This document shows, piece after piece, positions 16,427 to 25,171 of a stretch of 64,000 nucleotides of DNA. The stretch covers positions 310,001-374,000 of the forward strand of contig JALOBK010000001.1 of assembly GCA_023228325.1 (NCBI GenBank), in the 5' to 3' direction. The position numbers were made by a program, and so were the translations under genes. Source of the DNA: a bacterium (GTDB lineage Bacteria > Auribacterota > UBA6266). Numbering within the stretch: position 1 is the first letter of the stretch; each line of letters starts with the position of its first letter. The notes under the pieces were generated by a model. It was given only the letters and a program-made list of their open reading frames with translations, made no database searches and was not told the origin of the DNA.

Positions 16427-17734
16427 TTATCGGACAAGAGTAAAAGCGGACGCCGCTCTTTTTATTTTTTCAACGGCTGAGACAGATTCCTGCCTTACCC
16501 TGATATTTTGATCGGTAGCCAGGCCCGACAAAGGGATTAACGCGCTTGAGTCACCGATGTCCCCCAGCGCTTTTGCGGCTCCCCACCTGACGTTACTATG
16601 GGGATCTTTCAAAGCTTTTATCAGCAATTTAACCCCGTCCTTGCCTGTTTTTCCTAAAGTTTCCGCCGCGCTTGTCTGAATGGAAGAATCATCCTCTTTT
16701 AATTTTTCCAGCAGTACAAGGACAAGAGGTTTTACGGCAGAATCTCCGATCTCAATCAAAGCATCAGCGGATGCTATCTGAACAGCGCTGCTTGTATCCT
16801 TTTCAACCTTTTCTATCAACGGGTCTATGGACTTTTTATCTTTCATTTTACCCAGGGCGACAGCGGCCTGTTCCCTTACCTTTTCGCTTTTGTCATTTAA
16901 CGCCGCCATAACATAAAGCGCCGTCTTTTCATCTTTTATATCGCCCAAAGCTTTTAAAGAAGCGACTCTCTCATTCACATCCGCGCTTTTCAGCTTCTCC
17001 AGACAAACATTCACCGCGCTTTTCCCTATTTTCCCCAAAGCCAGCGCCGCCGCATCTCTTATCTCGCCGACATCATCGGAAAAAAGCTGCGCTATATCAT
17101 CCACAGCGTTTTCATCGCCTATTTCTCCAAGCGCGCGGACAGCTTCTTCTCTTATATACCTGTCATCGTCTGAAAGAAGCTTTTCAAGCGGACCAACCGC
17201 GTCTTCGGATTTTAAGGAGGCGAGGGCCTTCGCGGATTCAAGGACAACATACCTGTCTTTCCCTGATAAATTCCTTATGAGAGGCCTTATTCCTCTTTTA
17301 TCTCCCAGCTGCCCGAGAGCATAAGAAGCAGCCCCCCTGACATACCAGTCTTTATCATCAAGAAGTCTCAATAGCGGGGAGACAGCCCTCTGTTCTCCTA
17401 TCTCTCCCAGGGCTTTGGCCGCTTCCCACCTCACGTACCTGTCTTCATCCTTTAAATTGTCAATGATATATTTTACCGCGCGCCCGTCTTTAAGCTGTCC
17501 CAATGAATGGATAGCCGCTCCTTTGACCCTCCAGTCCTTGTCGTCAAGAAGCAGGATAAGAGGCTTTACAGCCCTCCTGTCAGCTTTATTCCCGAGTTCT
17601 ACCGCGGCTTCATAACGGACATCGCTGTTCCTGTCCCCTAACTGTCCTATCAAACCGGACACTTCATCCGCCGGTAAACGCGAAGAAAACAGGATGAGAA
17701 AAACAGCAAGAAATATTTTCAGGATTTTTAGCAT
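16427..17734 (-). CDS. Secreted HEAT-repeat protein in the pyr operon
   Basis: 435 residues: a signal peptide (about 1-22) and then about 13 HEAT/PBS-lyase-type repeats of some 31 residues, each with a pattern such as VRYEAAVELGNKADRRAVKP or VRWGAAKALGDIGDSSALIP. The repeats are highly regular and fill the protein. HEAT solenoids bind partner proteins; no catalytic motif is visible. The start codon shares one base with the pyrF stop (TGATG), so it is translated together with the pyrimidine enzymes, although an exported scaffold has no evident role in UMP synthesis. A phycobilisome-lyase function is not suggested. Confidence 0.8.
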   Translation of the reverse strand: MLKILKIFLAVFLILFSSRLPADEVSGLIGQLGDRNSDVRYEAAVELGNKADRRAVKPLILLLDDKDWRVKGAAIHSLGQLKDGRAVKYIIDNLKDEDRYVRWEAAKALGEIGEQRAVSPLLRLLDDKDWYVRGAASYALGQLGDKRGIRPLIRNLSGKDRYVVLESAKALASLKSEDAVGPLEKLLSDDDRYIREEAVRALGEIGDENAVDDIAQLFSDDVGEIRDAAALALGKIGKSAVNVCLEKLKSADVNERVASLKALGDIKDEKTALYVMAALNDKSEKVREQAAVALGKMKDKKSIDPLIEKVEKDTSSAVQIASADALIEIGDSAVKPLVLVLLEKLKEDDSSIQTSAAETLGKTGKDGVKLLIKALKDPHSNVRWGAAKALGDIGDSSALIPLSGLATDQNIRVRQESVSAVEKIKRAASAFTLVR

Positions 17735-18426
17735 CAGATTTCGCCGAGAATTTTATCAGCGGCTTCCACAGGATCAGGCGCGGACGTAACCGCTCTGCCG
17801 ATAACTATATAATCAGCCCCTTTATTAAAAGCAATTTCCGGGGTTACTATTCTCTTCTGGTCGTCCGCGGAAGCCCAGACAGGCCTGATACCGGGAGTCA
17901 GGACAATAAAATCCCTGCCGCATTCCTTCTTGATCATCTCTATCTCTTTTGCTGAAGACACAACTCCGTCCAGTCCGGACTCCTTAGCGAGATTTGCCAG
18001 CCGCAGGACCTGGTCTTCAACTTTTCTTTCAACTCCTGTTTCACACAGGTCATCGGAAGACATGCTCGTAAGCACCGTAACACCGAGAACAATGGGAGAA
18101 GGTTTATGATTTTTAGCCGCTTTAACGGCTTCCTCCATCATCTTCCTGCCGCCGGAAGCATGCACATTAAATATTTTAACTCCGAGCGAGCAGGCCGAAA
18201 CCGCTGAGCCCCTTACAGTGTTCGGGATATCGTGGAATTTAAGGTCCAAAAATACATCCGCCCCGAGAGAAGCGATTTTTTCAACAACAGCGCCGCCGCA
18301 TTTAGTGAATAACTGGCTCCCCACCTTGAAAAAATTTATTTTCCCCTTTAACTTCCCGACAAGCGACAGCGCTTCCGTATCACTGTCAAAGTCAAGCGCG
18401 ATAATTATCCTGTCTTTTCTCTTCAA
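17734..18426 (-). CDS. pyrF: Orotidine 5'-phosphate decarboxylase
   Basis: 230 residues. It begins MKRKDRIIIALDFDSDTEAL and has the catalytic DLKFHDIPNTVRGS segment (Asp-x-Lys-x-x-Asp) plus TPGIRPVWASADDQKRIVTP and DYIVIGRAVTSAPDP at the C-terminal phosphate site. It converts OMP to UMP, the last step of de novo pyrimidine synthesis. It overlaps pyrD by 4 bp and the HEAT gene by one base. Length is typical of the bacterial type 1 subfamily. Confidence 0.96.
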   Translation of the reverse strand: MKRKDRIIIALDFDSDTEALSLVGKLKGKINFFKVGSQLFTKCGGAVVEKIASLGADVFLDLKFHDIPNTVRGSAVSACSLGVKIFNVHASGGRKMMEEAVKAAKNHKPSPIVLGVTVLTSMSSDDLCETGVERKVEDQVLRLANLAKESGLDGVVSSAKEIEMIKKECGRDFIVLTPGIRPVWASADDQKRIVTPEIAFNKGADYIVIGRAVTSAPDPVEAADKILGEI

Positions 18427-19340
18427 TGTACGGCAACTCCGATTAACTCTTTGAGGGAAGATATTTTATTCTCCGCTAAATATTTCCTGAATCCGCCGAT
18501 AATCTCAGGCATTACAAGAGGATTGTAAAAATTGGCTGTTCCGACCTGAACAGCATTTGCTCCCGCCATAATAAATTCAAGGGCGTCTTCAAAACATTCA
18601 ATCCCGCCTACCCCGATTATATCAGCGCCCGTGGCTTTTTTCACTTCATATACCATCCTCAGCGCTATCGGTTTTATTGCGGGCCCGCTGAGGCCGCCTG
18701 TGCAATTCGGAAGCAGAGGCTTCCTGTTATTTATGTCTATAGACATTCCTTTAACCGTATTAATCAATGTTAGCGCGTCCGCGCCGGAATCGATGCAGGC
18801 CCGGGCAATCTCGACTATATCCGTGACATTGGGCGAAAGTTTCGCTATTAATACGCGTTTATACTTTTTCCTTACGGACTTAATCACGCCGGACGCGGTA
18901 TCAGCCCCGACCCCGAAGGCAATCCCGCCTTTGCTTACATTCGGGCAGGAAATATTCACTTCAACAGCCGAAACATCTTTTTCGGCGTCAAGCCGCTCCG
19001 CTATTGCGGCATAGTCATCAATGCTATCGCCGGCTATATTGGCAATTACTACGCATTTATTGTCTTTTAAAAACGGGAGTTTTTCCGAAATGAATTTTTC
19101 AACGCCGACATTTTGAAGCCCCACGGAATTAAGCATTCCCGCAGGCGTTTCGGCGATTCTGGGAGGTTCGTTTCCATGCCGCGGCTCAAGCGTCGTCCCT
19201 TTGACAACTACAGCGCCTAATTCACCGGGATTATAAAATTCAGCATATTCTTCGCCGTAACCCCATGTTCCCGACGCGGGCATAACCGGATTTTTTAACT
19301 TTAATCCGCCGACTGCGGTAGATATATCAATATTTATCAC
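18423..19340 (-). CDS. pyrD: Dihydroorotate dehydrogenase, catalytic subunit (class 1B)
   Basis: About 305 residues. The chosen start is GTG at 19340, 10 bases after GGAG; an ATG at 19349 is only one base from the same GGAG and is less likely. The class 1 active-site cysteine is in EVNISCPNVSKGG. FMN and substrate contacts include LINTVKGMSID and VQVGTANFYNP. With pyrK upstream this forms the NAD-dependent PyrD/PyrK complex, making orotate from dihydroorotate. A gap of about 150 bp containing a dispersed repeat separates it from pyrK, unlike the tight joins elsewhere in the operon. Confidence 0.94.
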   Translation of the reverse strand: MINIDISTAVGGLKLKNPVMPASGTWGYGEEYAEFYNPGELGAVVVKGTTLEPRHGNEPPRIAETPAGMLNSVGLQNVGVEKFISEKLPFLKDNKCVVIANIAGDSIDDYAAIAERLDAEKDVSAVEVNISCPNVSKGGIAFGVGADTASGVIKSVRKKYKRVLIAKLSPNVTDIVEIARACIDSGADALTLINTVKGMSIDINNRKPLLPNCTGGLSGPAIKPIALRMVYEVKKATGADIIGVGGIECFEDALEFIMAGANAVQVGTANFYNPLVMPEIIGGFRKYLAENKISSLKELIGVAVH

Positions 19341-19398
19341 TATAAACATTCTCCAAATTTAAAAACTTGAAACAAAAATTTCAAATATCAAATACACA

Positions 19399-19430
19399 TT
19401 AACCACAGATAACACAGATTCACACAGATG
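19399..19430. repeat. Dispersed ACAGAT-rich repeat, copy in the pyrK-pyrD gap
   Basis: Beginning TTAACCACAGATAACACAGA, this 32-bp unit holds three ACAGAT words. Near-identical copies occur at 23794-23823 and, inverted, at 24009-24020 and 24052-24083. It is not a CRISPR unit, since the copies are scattered and not regularly spaced. Confidence 0.75.
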
Positions 19431-19497
19431 TAAAATTTGATTGGGAAATAACATATTTTTCATTTACCTCAACTTTAAATCCAAAACCTGAAAAACA

Positions 19498-20292
19498 TCA
19501 ATAAATCACTTTACTCCCGTCAAAGACAGGCCCTTCTTTGCACACTCTCTGATATTCTTCTTTGCCGCCGGACCGTATTTTAACAACGCATCCAAGGCAT
19601 GCTCCCATCCCGCAGCCCATCCTTTCCTCAAGAGACACGAAAATCCTCATTTTGTTTTCCCCGGCAAAAGCCGACAGTGACTTAAGCATGGGCCTGGGGC
19701 CGCACGCGCAAATGATTTTTTCATCCTTGATTATCTCACCGATTTTTCCGGTTACATTCCCCCTGCTGCCCAGGCTGCCGTCATCAGTACATACAAAAAC
19801 ATTCCGCAAAACAGATTTGAATTCATTGATAAAATACGCTTCATCCTTGTTTTTAAAACCGAGGACCAGAGAAGTCTTTTCATTATTCCGGAGTTTCTTC
19901 GCGAGAAAATACAGAGGAGCGGCGCCTAATCCCCCGCCCGCGAGCAGGACAGGCTCATTCACTGCCTGAAACCCTTTTCCGAGAGGGCCCATCACGGAAA
20001 TCTTATCTCCCTTGCTTAACTCGGAAAGATACAATGTGCCTTTTCCCTTAACCTTAAATATCAATTTAACGGTATCGGCATCCGCATCGGCTATGCAGAG
20101 GGGCCTGGGAAGAATCGTTCTTTTCTGTGTTTTGGGAATAATATATACAAACTGCCCGGGTCCGGACTTTGATAACTGGGCTGATGAACTTATTTCAACC
20201 AGAAAAGTCCCTTTAACTATTTCATTAATATTTATTACTTCTCTCAGGCCGAAGAATATCTTCTCGCTGCTAAGTTTTTCACGGGAGTTCAT
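19498..20292 (-). CDS. pyrK: Dihydroorotate dehydrogenase electron transfer subunit
   Basis: 264 residues from the ATG at 20292, overlapping the end of pyrC by 14 bp; an upstream TTG start is less likely. It has an N-terminal FAD domain with RTILPRPLCIAD, an NAD-binding segment VLLAGGGLGAAPLYFLA, and a C-terminal 2Fe-2S cluster in EERMGCGMGACLGCVVK plus a later RVCKEGPVF cysteine. It passes electrons from dihydroorotate, via PyrD, to NAD. The presence of both subunits fits the class 1B enzyme. Confidence 0.93.
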   Translation of the reverse strand: MNSREKLSSEKIFFGLREVININEIVKGTFLVEISSSAQLSKSGPGQFVYIIPKTQKRTILPRPLCIADADADTVKLIFKVKGKGTLYLSELSKGDKISVMGPLGKGFQAVNEPVLLAGGGLGAAPLYFLAKKLRNNEKTSLVLGFKNKDEAYFINEFKSVLRNVFVCTDDGSLGSRGNVTGKIGEIIKDEKIICACGPRPMLKSLSAFAGENKMRIFVSLEERMGCGMGACLGCVVKIRSGGKEEYQRVCKEGPVFDGSKVIY

Positions 20293-21562
20293 TATAAGCA
20301 ATTTTTCCGCCGACAATAGTTAAAACGGGTTTCCCTTTTAAATCCCATCCGACAAAAGGGGAGTTTTTGCTCTTTGAATAAAAATCATCTGTTTTTACCG
20401 TCCAGTTTTTCTCCGTGTCAATAACGGTAAAATCAGCGTCCGCCCCCTCAGACAGGTGTCCCTTATCTTTAAAGTTCAGTATCTTCGCGGGATTCAGGCT
20501 GTACCTCTCCGCGATCTGCGTCAGGTTTAAGATCTTCCTGTGGTAAAGATGCGTAAATGTAAGCCCGACCGAAGTTTCAAGTCCGATTATACCGAAAGGG
20601 GCAAAATCGAATTCCACATCCTTTTCATGCTGGACATGCGGCGCATGGTCCGATGCAATCGCGTCAATTACACCTTCCTCCAACCCTCTGATAACGGCTT
20701 TGCGGTCTTCTTCAGTCCTCAGCGGAGGCTTCATCTTGAAGTTAGTGTCAAAACTTTTAAGGTATGAATCGGACAGGGTAAAATAATGCGGCGCTGTTTC
20801 CGCCGTAACTTTCAAGCCTTTCTTCCTGGCTCTTCTTATTAAATCAACGGCTCCGGCAGTGCTTATATGGGCTAAATGAACATGGGCATCCGTCATCTCG
20901 CTCAAGATAATATCCCTGGCAACAATAATATCTTCGGATGCGGAGGGAATCCCTTTCAGCCCGAAACGCACGGAATTCTCGGAAAAATTCATAACGCCGT
21001 CGCCCGAAAGACTGAAATCTTCACAGTGGTCAATAACCGGAATCCCGAACATCGAGGAATACTCAAGCGCCCTTCTCATCAAATTACTGTTCATTACAGT
21101 ATTCCCGTCATCCGACAAGGCAACCGCGCCCGCTTTTTTCAGGGCGCCCACTTCCGTTATATCTTCTCCGGACCTTCCCCTGGATACGCACGCGACAGGA
21201 AACACATTCACAACGCCATTCGCCCTCGCCTGGGAATAGATTAATTCAACTATCCCCTCGTTATCCACGGGAGGTTCTGTATTGGGCATGCAGACAACAG
21301 AGGAAAAACCGCCATGGGCGGCGGCAAGCGTGCCTGTTTCAATCGTTTCCTGGTCTTCCCTGCCGGGTTCCCTTAAGTGGACATGCATGTCTATAAAACC
21401 CGGGAATACCACGCGCCCGTTCAAATCTATCACTTTACAGCCGGATCCTTTCAGCGATTTTCCTCTCTGGGCCACTTTTCCGTTTTCGGCGAGAATGTCC
21501 AGTTTTTCATCAATATTATTTTTAGGGTCTATAAGGCGACCGTTTTTAAGGAGCAGTTTCAC
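20279..21562 (-). CDS. pyrC: Dihydroorotase (class I)
   Basis: 427 residues. Metal and substrate motifs are [20 protein letters not shown] near residue 60, a carboxylated-lysine-type region, [14 protein letters not shown], and [14 protein letters not shown] near residue 305. The zinc enzyme cyclises carbamoyl aspartate to dihydroorotate. The length and the HVHLREPG motif place it in class I, like Bacillus and Aquifex PyrC. It overlaps pyrB by 4 bp and pyrK by 14 bp. Confidence 0.95.
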   Translation of the reverse strand: MKLLLKNGRLIDPKNNIDEKLDILAENGKVAQRGKSLKGSGCKVIDLNGRVVFPGFIDMHVHLREPGREDQETIETGTLAAAHGGFSSVVCMPNTEPPVDNEGIVELIYSQARANGVVNVFPVACVSRGRSGEDITEVGALKKAGAVALSDDGNTVMNSNLMRRALEYSSMFGIPVIDHCEDFSLSGDGVMNFSENSVRFGLKGIPSASEDIIVARDIILSEMTDAHVHLAHISTAGAVDLIRRARKKGLKVTAETAPHYFTLSDSYLKSFDTNFKMKPPLRTEEDRKAVIRGLEEGVIDAIASDHAPHVQHEKDVEFDFAPFGIIGLETSVGLTFTHLYHRKILNLTQIAERYSLNPAKILNFKDKGHLSEGADADFTVIDTEKNWTVKTDDFYSKSKNSPFVGWDLKGKPVLTIVGGKIAYNELP

Positions 21563-22506
21563 ATTACACCTTTACCTTTTCTGCCGCCGGTAACAAGGAA
21601 GAAAACAGCCATCCTGACCGCCAGCCCGTTCGTAACCTGGTCAAGGATTACGGAAAAAGGACCGTCCGCGACCGATGCCGACATCTCAACCCCCCTGTTA
21701 ATGGGGCCCGGGTGCATGATGATAGCATCTTTTTTTATCTTTTTTACTCTTCTTTCATCAAGGCCGTAAAGGTCCGAATACTCTCTCAGTGAAGGGAAAA
21801 GATTTTTTTTCTGGCGCTCTTTCTGTATCCTGAGCATATTTATCACATCCACATCGCCTATTATATCGTCAAAGTTATGAGAGATTTTCACGCCCATGGA
21901 TTCAAAATATTTCGGGACAAGCGTTGTCGGCCCTACAAGTATCACTTCGGCCCCTAATTTCGTAAGTCCCCAGATGTTGGAACGGGCAACCCGGCTGTGC
22001 AGTATATCTCCCACAATCGCGACTTTCAGGTTTTCAATCCTGCCTTTTTTCTGCCTTATGGTAAAAATATCCAGAAGACCCTGCGTCGGATGTTCATGCG
22101 CCCCGTCGCCCGCATTGACAACCGAAGCCTCAAGTATTTTCGAAAGCATATGCGCGGAACCGGGAACAGAATGTCTCATCACAAGTATATCTATTTTATA
22201 AGCGGCCAGGTTTTTCACGGTATCTATCAATGTTTCCCCCTTAGTAAGGCTGCTGCCTGAAGTCGAAACATTGACAATGTCCGCGCTCATCCTTTTTTCC
22301 GCAAGTTCGAAAGATGTTTTCGTCCTGGTGCTCGGTTCAAAAAAGAGGTTAACAACCGTTTTTCCCCTTAAAACAGGGACTTTCTTTATCGCGCGGGTTG
22401 ATATCTCGTAGAAGGACTTGGAAGTATCAAGGATATGGAAAATCTCATCGGCGGTTAATTCCTCCAGCCCGAGCAAATCTTTCCTTTTCCATACAAACTT
22501 ATTCAT
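21559..22506 (-). CDS. pyrB: Aspartate carbamoyltransferase, catalytic subunit
   Basis: 315 residues from the ATG at 22506, with GGAGAGG upstream; a longer reading begins nine codons earlier without a ribosome-binding site. The carbamoyl-phosphate motif [15 protein letters not shown] is intact, with [17 protein letters not shown] and late [11 protein letters not shown]. It forms carbamoyl aspartate, the first committed step of pyrimidine synthesis. No pyrI is present, so regulation is probably by PyrR attenuation rather than by a regulatory subunit. It overlaps pyrR by 8 bp. Confidence 0.95.
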   Translation of the reverse strand: MNKFVWKRKDLLGLEELTADEIFHILDTSKSFYEISTRAIKKVPVLRGKTVVNLFFEPSTRTKTSFELAEKRMSADIVNVSTSGSSLTKGETLIDTVKNLAAYKIDILVMRHSVPGSAHMLSKILEASVVNAGDGAHEHPTQGLLDIFTIRQKKGRIENLKVAIVGDILHSRVARSNIWGLTKLGAEVILVGPTTLVPKYFESMGVKISHNFDDIIGDVDVINMLRIQKERQKKNLFPSLREYSDLYGLDERRVKKIKKDAIIMHPGPINRGVEMSASVADGPFSVILDQVTNGLAVRMAVFFLVTGGRKGKGVM

Positions 22507-23044
22507 CTCGCCTCTCCAATGTAACCTTGTCATCCACCTTATCGGTTTCCTCCAAATACAGCGTTATTTTCTCATCCTTTGCCGTAGGGACATTTTTTCC
22601 CACATAATCGGCTTTTACAGGAAGTTCCCTGTGCCCACGGTCAATCAAAACCGCAAGTTCTATTTTTTTCGGCCGGCCGAAATCCATTAACGCGTTCAAA
22701 GCCGCCCTCACGGTCCTGCCGGAATAAAGTACATCATCCACTAAAATCACAACCTTATCCGTAAGGTCATCGTTAATCTCCGTGCTGTGGACCACCGGCT
22801 GTTCGTCAATCCTGTCAAGATCATCCCGGTAAAAAGTTATATCGAGTATCCCAAACGGTATTTTCCGCTTTGTAATCGCCGAAAGCTTGCTCAAAAGCCT
22901 TTCGGCAAGCTGGACTCCACGCGTCCTCACGCCGACGATCACGATATCCTCCGCCTTTTTATTTTTCTCTATAATCTCATGGGCCATCCTGGTGATAGCC
23001 CTTGAGATATCTTCCTTATCCATAATTTTTATAATCGCAGCCAT
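22499..23044 (-). CDS. pyrR: PyrR: pyr attenuator RNA-binding protein / uracil phosphoribosyltransferase
   Basis: 181 residues with the PRPP loop [14 protein letters not shown] at 98-111 and the PyrR-specific segments [14 protein letters not shown] and [19 protein letters not shown]. In Bacillus, PyrR bound to UMP grips a hairpin in the pyr leader RNA and promotes termination; it can also have uracil phosphoribosyltransferase activity. The first gene of the operon and a matching leader hairpin about 85 bases upstream support autoregulation here. GGGAG stands six bases before the ATG. Confidence 0.95.
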   Translation of the reverse strand: MAAIIKIMDKEDISRAITRMAHEIIEKNKKAEDIVIVGVRTRGVQLAERLLSKLSAITKRKIPFGILDITFYRDDLDRIDEQPVVHSTEINDDLTDKVVILVDDVLYSGRTVRAALNALMDFGRPKKIELAVLIDRGHRELPVKADYVGKNVPTAKDEKITLYLEETDKVDDKVTLERRDE

Positions 23045-23061
23045 AAAAGTCTCCCGGAAAC

Positions 23062-23097
23062 AAAAAAAATCCCCTCCTGTAATCTCATACGGAGAGG
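23062..23097 (-). terminator. Intrinsic terminator (attenuator) in the pyr leader
   Basis: On the minus strand CCTCTCC pairs with GGAGGGG (one G-T wobble) around a 14-base loop and is followed at once by eight T residues. It lies between the leader peptide and pyrR, so it can stop transcription before the operon. The stop codon of the leader peptide is at the start of the loop, so a ribosome finishing it would cover the 5' stem. Confidence 0.85.
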
Positions 23098-23120
23098 TTT
23101 AATAACAGCATAATTTTCAT
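23085..23120 (-). CDS. pyr leader peptide (11 residues)
   Basis: Reads MKIMLLLNLSV then TGA. AAAAGGAG lies five bases before the ATG, one of the strongest Shine-Dalgarno sequences in the window. The Shine-Dalgarno is the 3' strand of the PyrR-binding hairpin, and the last codons run through the 5' strand of the terminator. This position fits a leader whose translation prevents termination, as proposed for the Thermus pyr operon. That it is translated is inference from layout; short ORFs can arise by chance. Confidence 0.6.
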   Translation of the reverse strand: MKIMLLLNLSV

Positions 23121-23127
23121 TTTTTCT

Positions 23128-23160
23128 CCTTTTCCGGACTCACAGGACCGGTTTAAAAGG
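23128..23160 (-). promoter_or_regulatory. PyrR-binding hairpin in the pyr leader RNA
   Basis: On the minus strand, lower stem CCTTTT/AAAAGG, a bulge AAA on the 5' side, upper stem CCGG/CCGG, and loop TCCTGTGAGT. The loop matches the PyrR-binding core UCCNGNGAG known from Bacillus. The two-part stem with a 5' purine bulge is also the same as in Bacillus binding loops. The 3' stem contains the leader-peptide ribosome-binding site. Confidence 0.85.
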
Positions 23161-23175
23161 TTAATTTTCTGTGTA

Positions 23176-23204
23176 ACAATACCGTACCATAACCGTTTTG
23201 TCAA
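23176..23204 (-). promoter_or_regulatory. pyr operon promoter
   Basis: On the minus strand TTGACA (23204-23199), 17 bp, TATTGT (23181-23176). The predicted start near 23169 gives a leader of about 125 bases that contains the PyrR hairpin, leader peptide and terminator in order. Confidence 0.7.
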
Positions 23205-23216
23205 GCTGATTTATTG

Positions 23217-23753
23217 TTAAATCTGTACCTGTTTCGAAAGGAATTCGTCAAAAAAAACCCTGCCTGAAGGATTCTTCTCTTCGTTAACCACATAGCCCAA
23301 AACCCTTAATTTCACCGTATTCCTCGGGGCTTTATCCGAGACTACCATTTCTTTGTATTTACTGTTACCGCTGATTTTTTCGCTGTCCCAGCCCTGAATG
23401 ATATTGCCTTTTTCATTCAGCGCTTCCACCCTGAGAAAAGCTTTTGCTCCGGTGAGGCCCGCCGTCTTTACATAAACCCTGACCACAAATTCCTTATTCT
23501 CCGCATGCGCGATATCCTGAAAAACAGCATTGGATTCCCCGCGTCCGGGATTTGACGGGCCCATGGAAACATCAATAACAGCGGCATATTTTCCAAAATG
23601 GACATCTTCTCCGGAATCGGTTATATCCCAGTGGCCGTAACATACCCATTCCTGGAAATCGCCGGATTCAAAACTGTTGTTGGAAATATCCAATTGCTGG
23701 GAGAACACAAGGGAAGCAAGAAGAAAAATACAGAGGAACAACATTTTTTTCAT
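23217..23753 (-). CDS. Small secreted beta-sandwich (CBM-like) protein
   Basis: 178 residues: a signal peptide (about 1-19) and one beta-sandwich domain. The start of the mature part, NNSFESGDFQEWVCYGHWDI, is the usual opening of CBM4/9-like or related carbohydrate-binding modules, and the end has RVFFDEFLSKQVQI. No catalytic domain is attached. AAAGGAG precedes the start. It stands between the dispersed repeats and the pyr promoter, in its own transcription unit. Ligand unknown; a role in binding polysaccharide at the cell surface is inferred from fold and from similar proteins elsewhere in the window. Confidence 0.55.
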   Translation of the reverse strand: MKKMLFLCIFLLASLVFSQQLDISNNSFESGDFQEWVCYGHWDITDSGEDVHFGKYAAVIDVSMGPSNPGRGESNAVFQDIAHAENKEFVVRVYVKTAGLTGAKAFLRVEALNEKGNIIQGWDSEKISGNSKYKEMVVSDKAPRNTVKLRVLGYVVNEEKNPSGRVFFDEFLSKQVQI

Positions 23754-23793
23754 TCTATCCTACTCCTTTGTTTTAAACTTTAAAAACTCAACT

Positions 23794-24083
23794 CACCACA
23801 GATAACACAGATAATCACAGATAAAGCCTTAAAAAACTCAACTTAAATACCGGAAACCCGGATATAATTATTTAATAACTTTCTGATATTCCATCTTTGG
23901 ATAACTGCCGCAATTGATTAAAAATTCCAAACGATTACCCGTTATTTTTAGATAATTATGAATTTGCGGCCTGTGTTCTTTGTTTTTCTATCTATGCCCA
24001 TTTGTATCTATCTGTGGTTATAATATTTTAGCTGTTGTTTCTTGTTTTTTTAATCTGTGTGTATCTGTGTTATCTGTGGTTAA
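23794..24083. repeat. Cluster of dispersed ACAGAT-rich repeats in a 400-bp gene-free gap
   Basis: The stretch 23754-24155 has no credible gene. It holds a direct copy of the repeat (23794-23823, ACCACAGATAACACAGATAA) and two inverted copies (24009-24020 short, 24052-24083 long; reverse complement begins TTAACCACAGATAACACAGA). The outer copies face each other, so the whole gap can fold as a large imperfect stem. A chance reading frame on the plus strand crosses it. Confidence 0.7.
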
Positions 24084-24155
24084 AACTCTTTTTTTTATTA
24101 TTTATTTCTTACTTAGCAATCAAATAACTCAGCAGCTTGATATTTTACCGCTTTT

Positions 24156-25136
24156 CTACTTTTTTCCGATTGTCACAACCGCGGTTGAAAAATCTTTGCC
24201 GACATTTTTAAGGGAATACCCGGGAGCCGACGCGGGAATGACACAGGAATATCCTTTTGAAAGCCTTTCAACCACATTACCGGTTTCCACTTCAAATTCG
24301 CCTTTAACACAGGATACGATATTAAAACTATTCTTCGTCCTTAATTTAATCTCACTGGAAACCCTGTACGCGTTATTAGAAAAATATTTACAGCTGACCA
24401 TCGGCCTTTTACTGTTATTTCCCAGAACCTGTTCTTTGACCGGAACGACAGGGTCTTTTGAATCATTGAAATCTATGACTCTTAACGCTTTTTCCACATG
24501 GAGTTCTCTCGGTTTTCCGTCGAAACCGACCCTGTCCCAATCGTAAACCCTGTAAGTGACATCGGCATTCTGCTGGATTTCAAGCAGGACTATACCCGCG
24601 CCTATGGCATGAACCCTGCCTGACGGAATAAAAATAACATCATCCGGCTTAACTGGAAAAGTATTTAACAGTTCCGGAAGTTTTTTACCCTCCATTGCTT
24701 TTTTAAACTCTTCCCTGCCGGTTTTTTCCTTCAATGCCGCGGTAATCTTCGCGCCGGGTTCCGTTTCTATTATGTACCACATTTCCGTTTTTCCGGAACT
24801 GCCGTTTTCATTCTTTTTCGCAAAAGCGTCATCGGGGTGCACCTGGACGGACAAAACATCCACGGCATCGATGACCTTGACAAGGACCGGAAACCTGCCG
24901 GTTGCGATATTTCCCAGAAACCCGTCTTTAAACCTGTCAACCAGCTCCGTAAGGGACATTCCCTCATATTCCCCGTTTTCAACAACCGACATGCTGTCAT
25001 GCCTGTCGCTGATTTCCCATGACTCGCCGATTTTAAGGCCGGGGGGGAAAGGCTTATTATATTTTTCCACAAGGGCCGAACCGCCCCATATTCTCTCTTT
25101 GTAAATAGGCTTGAATTTAATGGGATATACTTTCAT
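24156..25136 (-). CDS. manA: Mannose-6-phosphate isomerase, class I
   Basis: 326 residues. It begins MKVYPIKFKPIYKERIWGGS and has zinc and active-site motifs VLSVQVHPDD, EMWYIIETEPGAKI and FIPSGRVHAIGAGIVLLEIQ followed by QNADVTYRVYDW. The cytoplasmic zinc cupin interconverts mannose-6-phosphate and fructose-6-phosphate, linking mannose use (compare the GH26-type mannanase-like protein at 58-61 kb) with GDP-mannose synthesis. The length is that of the short Bacillus-type enzyme. GAGGT precedes the ATG. Confidence 0.92.
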   Translation of the reverse strand: MKVYPIKFKPIYKERIWGGSALVEKYNKPFPPGLKIGESWEISDRHDSMSVVENGEYEGMSLTELVDRFKDGFLGNIATGRFPVLVKVIDAVDVLSVQVHPDDAFAKKNENGSSGKTEMWYIIETEPGAKITAALKEKTGREEFKKAMEGKKLPELLNTFPVKPDDVIFIPSGRVHAIGAGIVLLEIQQNADVTYRVYDWDRVGFDGKPRELHVEKALRVIDFNDSKDPVVPVKEQVLGNNSKRPMVSCKYFSNNAYRVSSEIKLRTKNSFNIVSCVKGEFEVETGNVVERLSKGYSCVIPASAPGYSLKNVGKDFSTAVVTIGKK

Positions 25137-25171
25137 TTTACCTCAGTCTTATGTTGTGTGATGTCCGGAAA

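Noticed and set aside
19399..24083. CRISPR array suspected from repeated ACAGAT words
   Set aside because: The repeats are few, occur in both orientations and are not separated by uniform spacers. No cas gene is present.
23980..24546. 188-residue plus-strand reading frame across the repeat-rich gap into manA
   Set aside because: It begins within the dispersed repeats, is antisense to the well-supported manA gene in its second half, and has no ribosome-binding site or family features.
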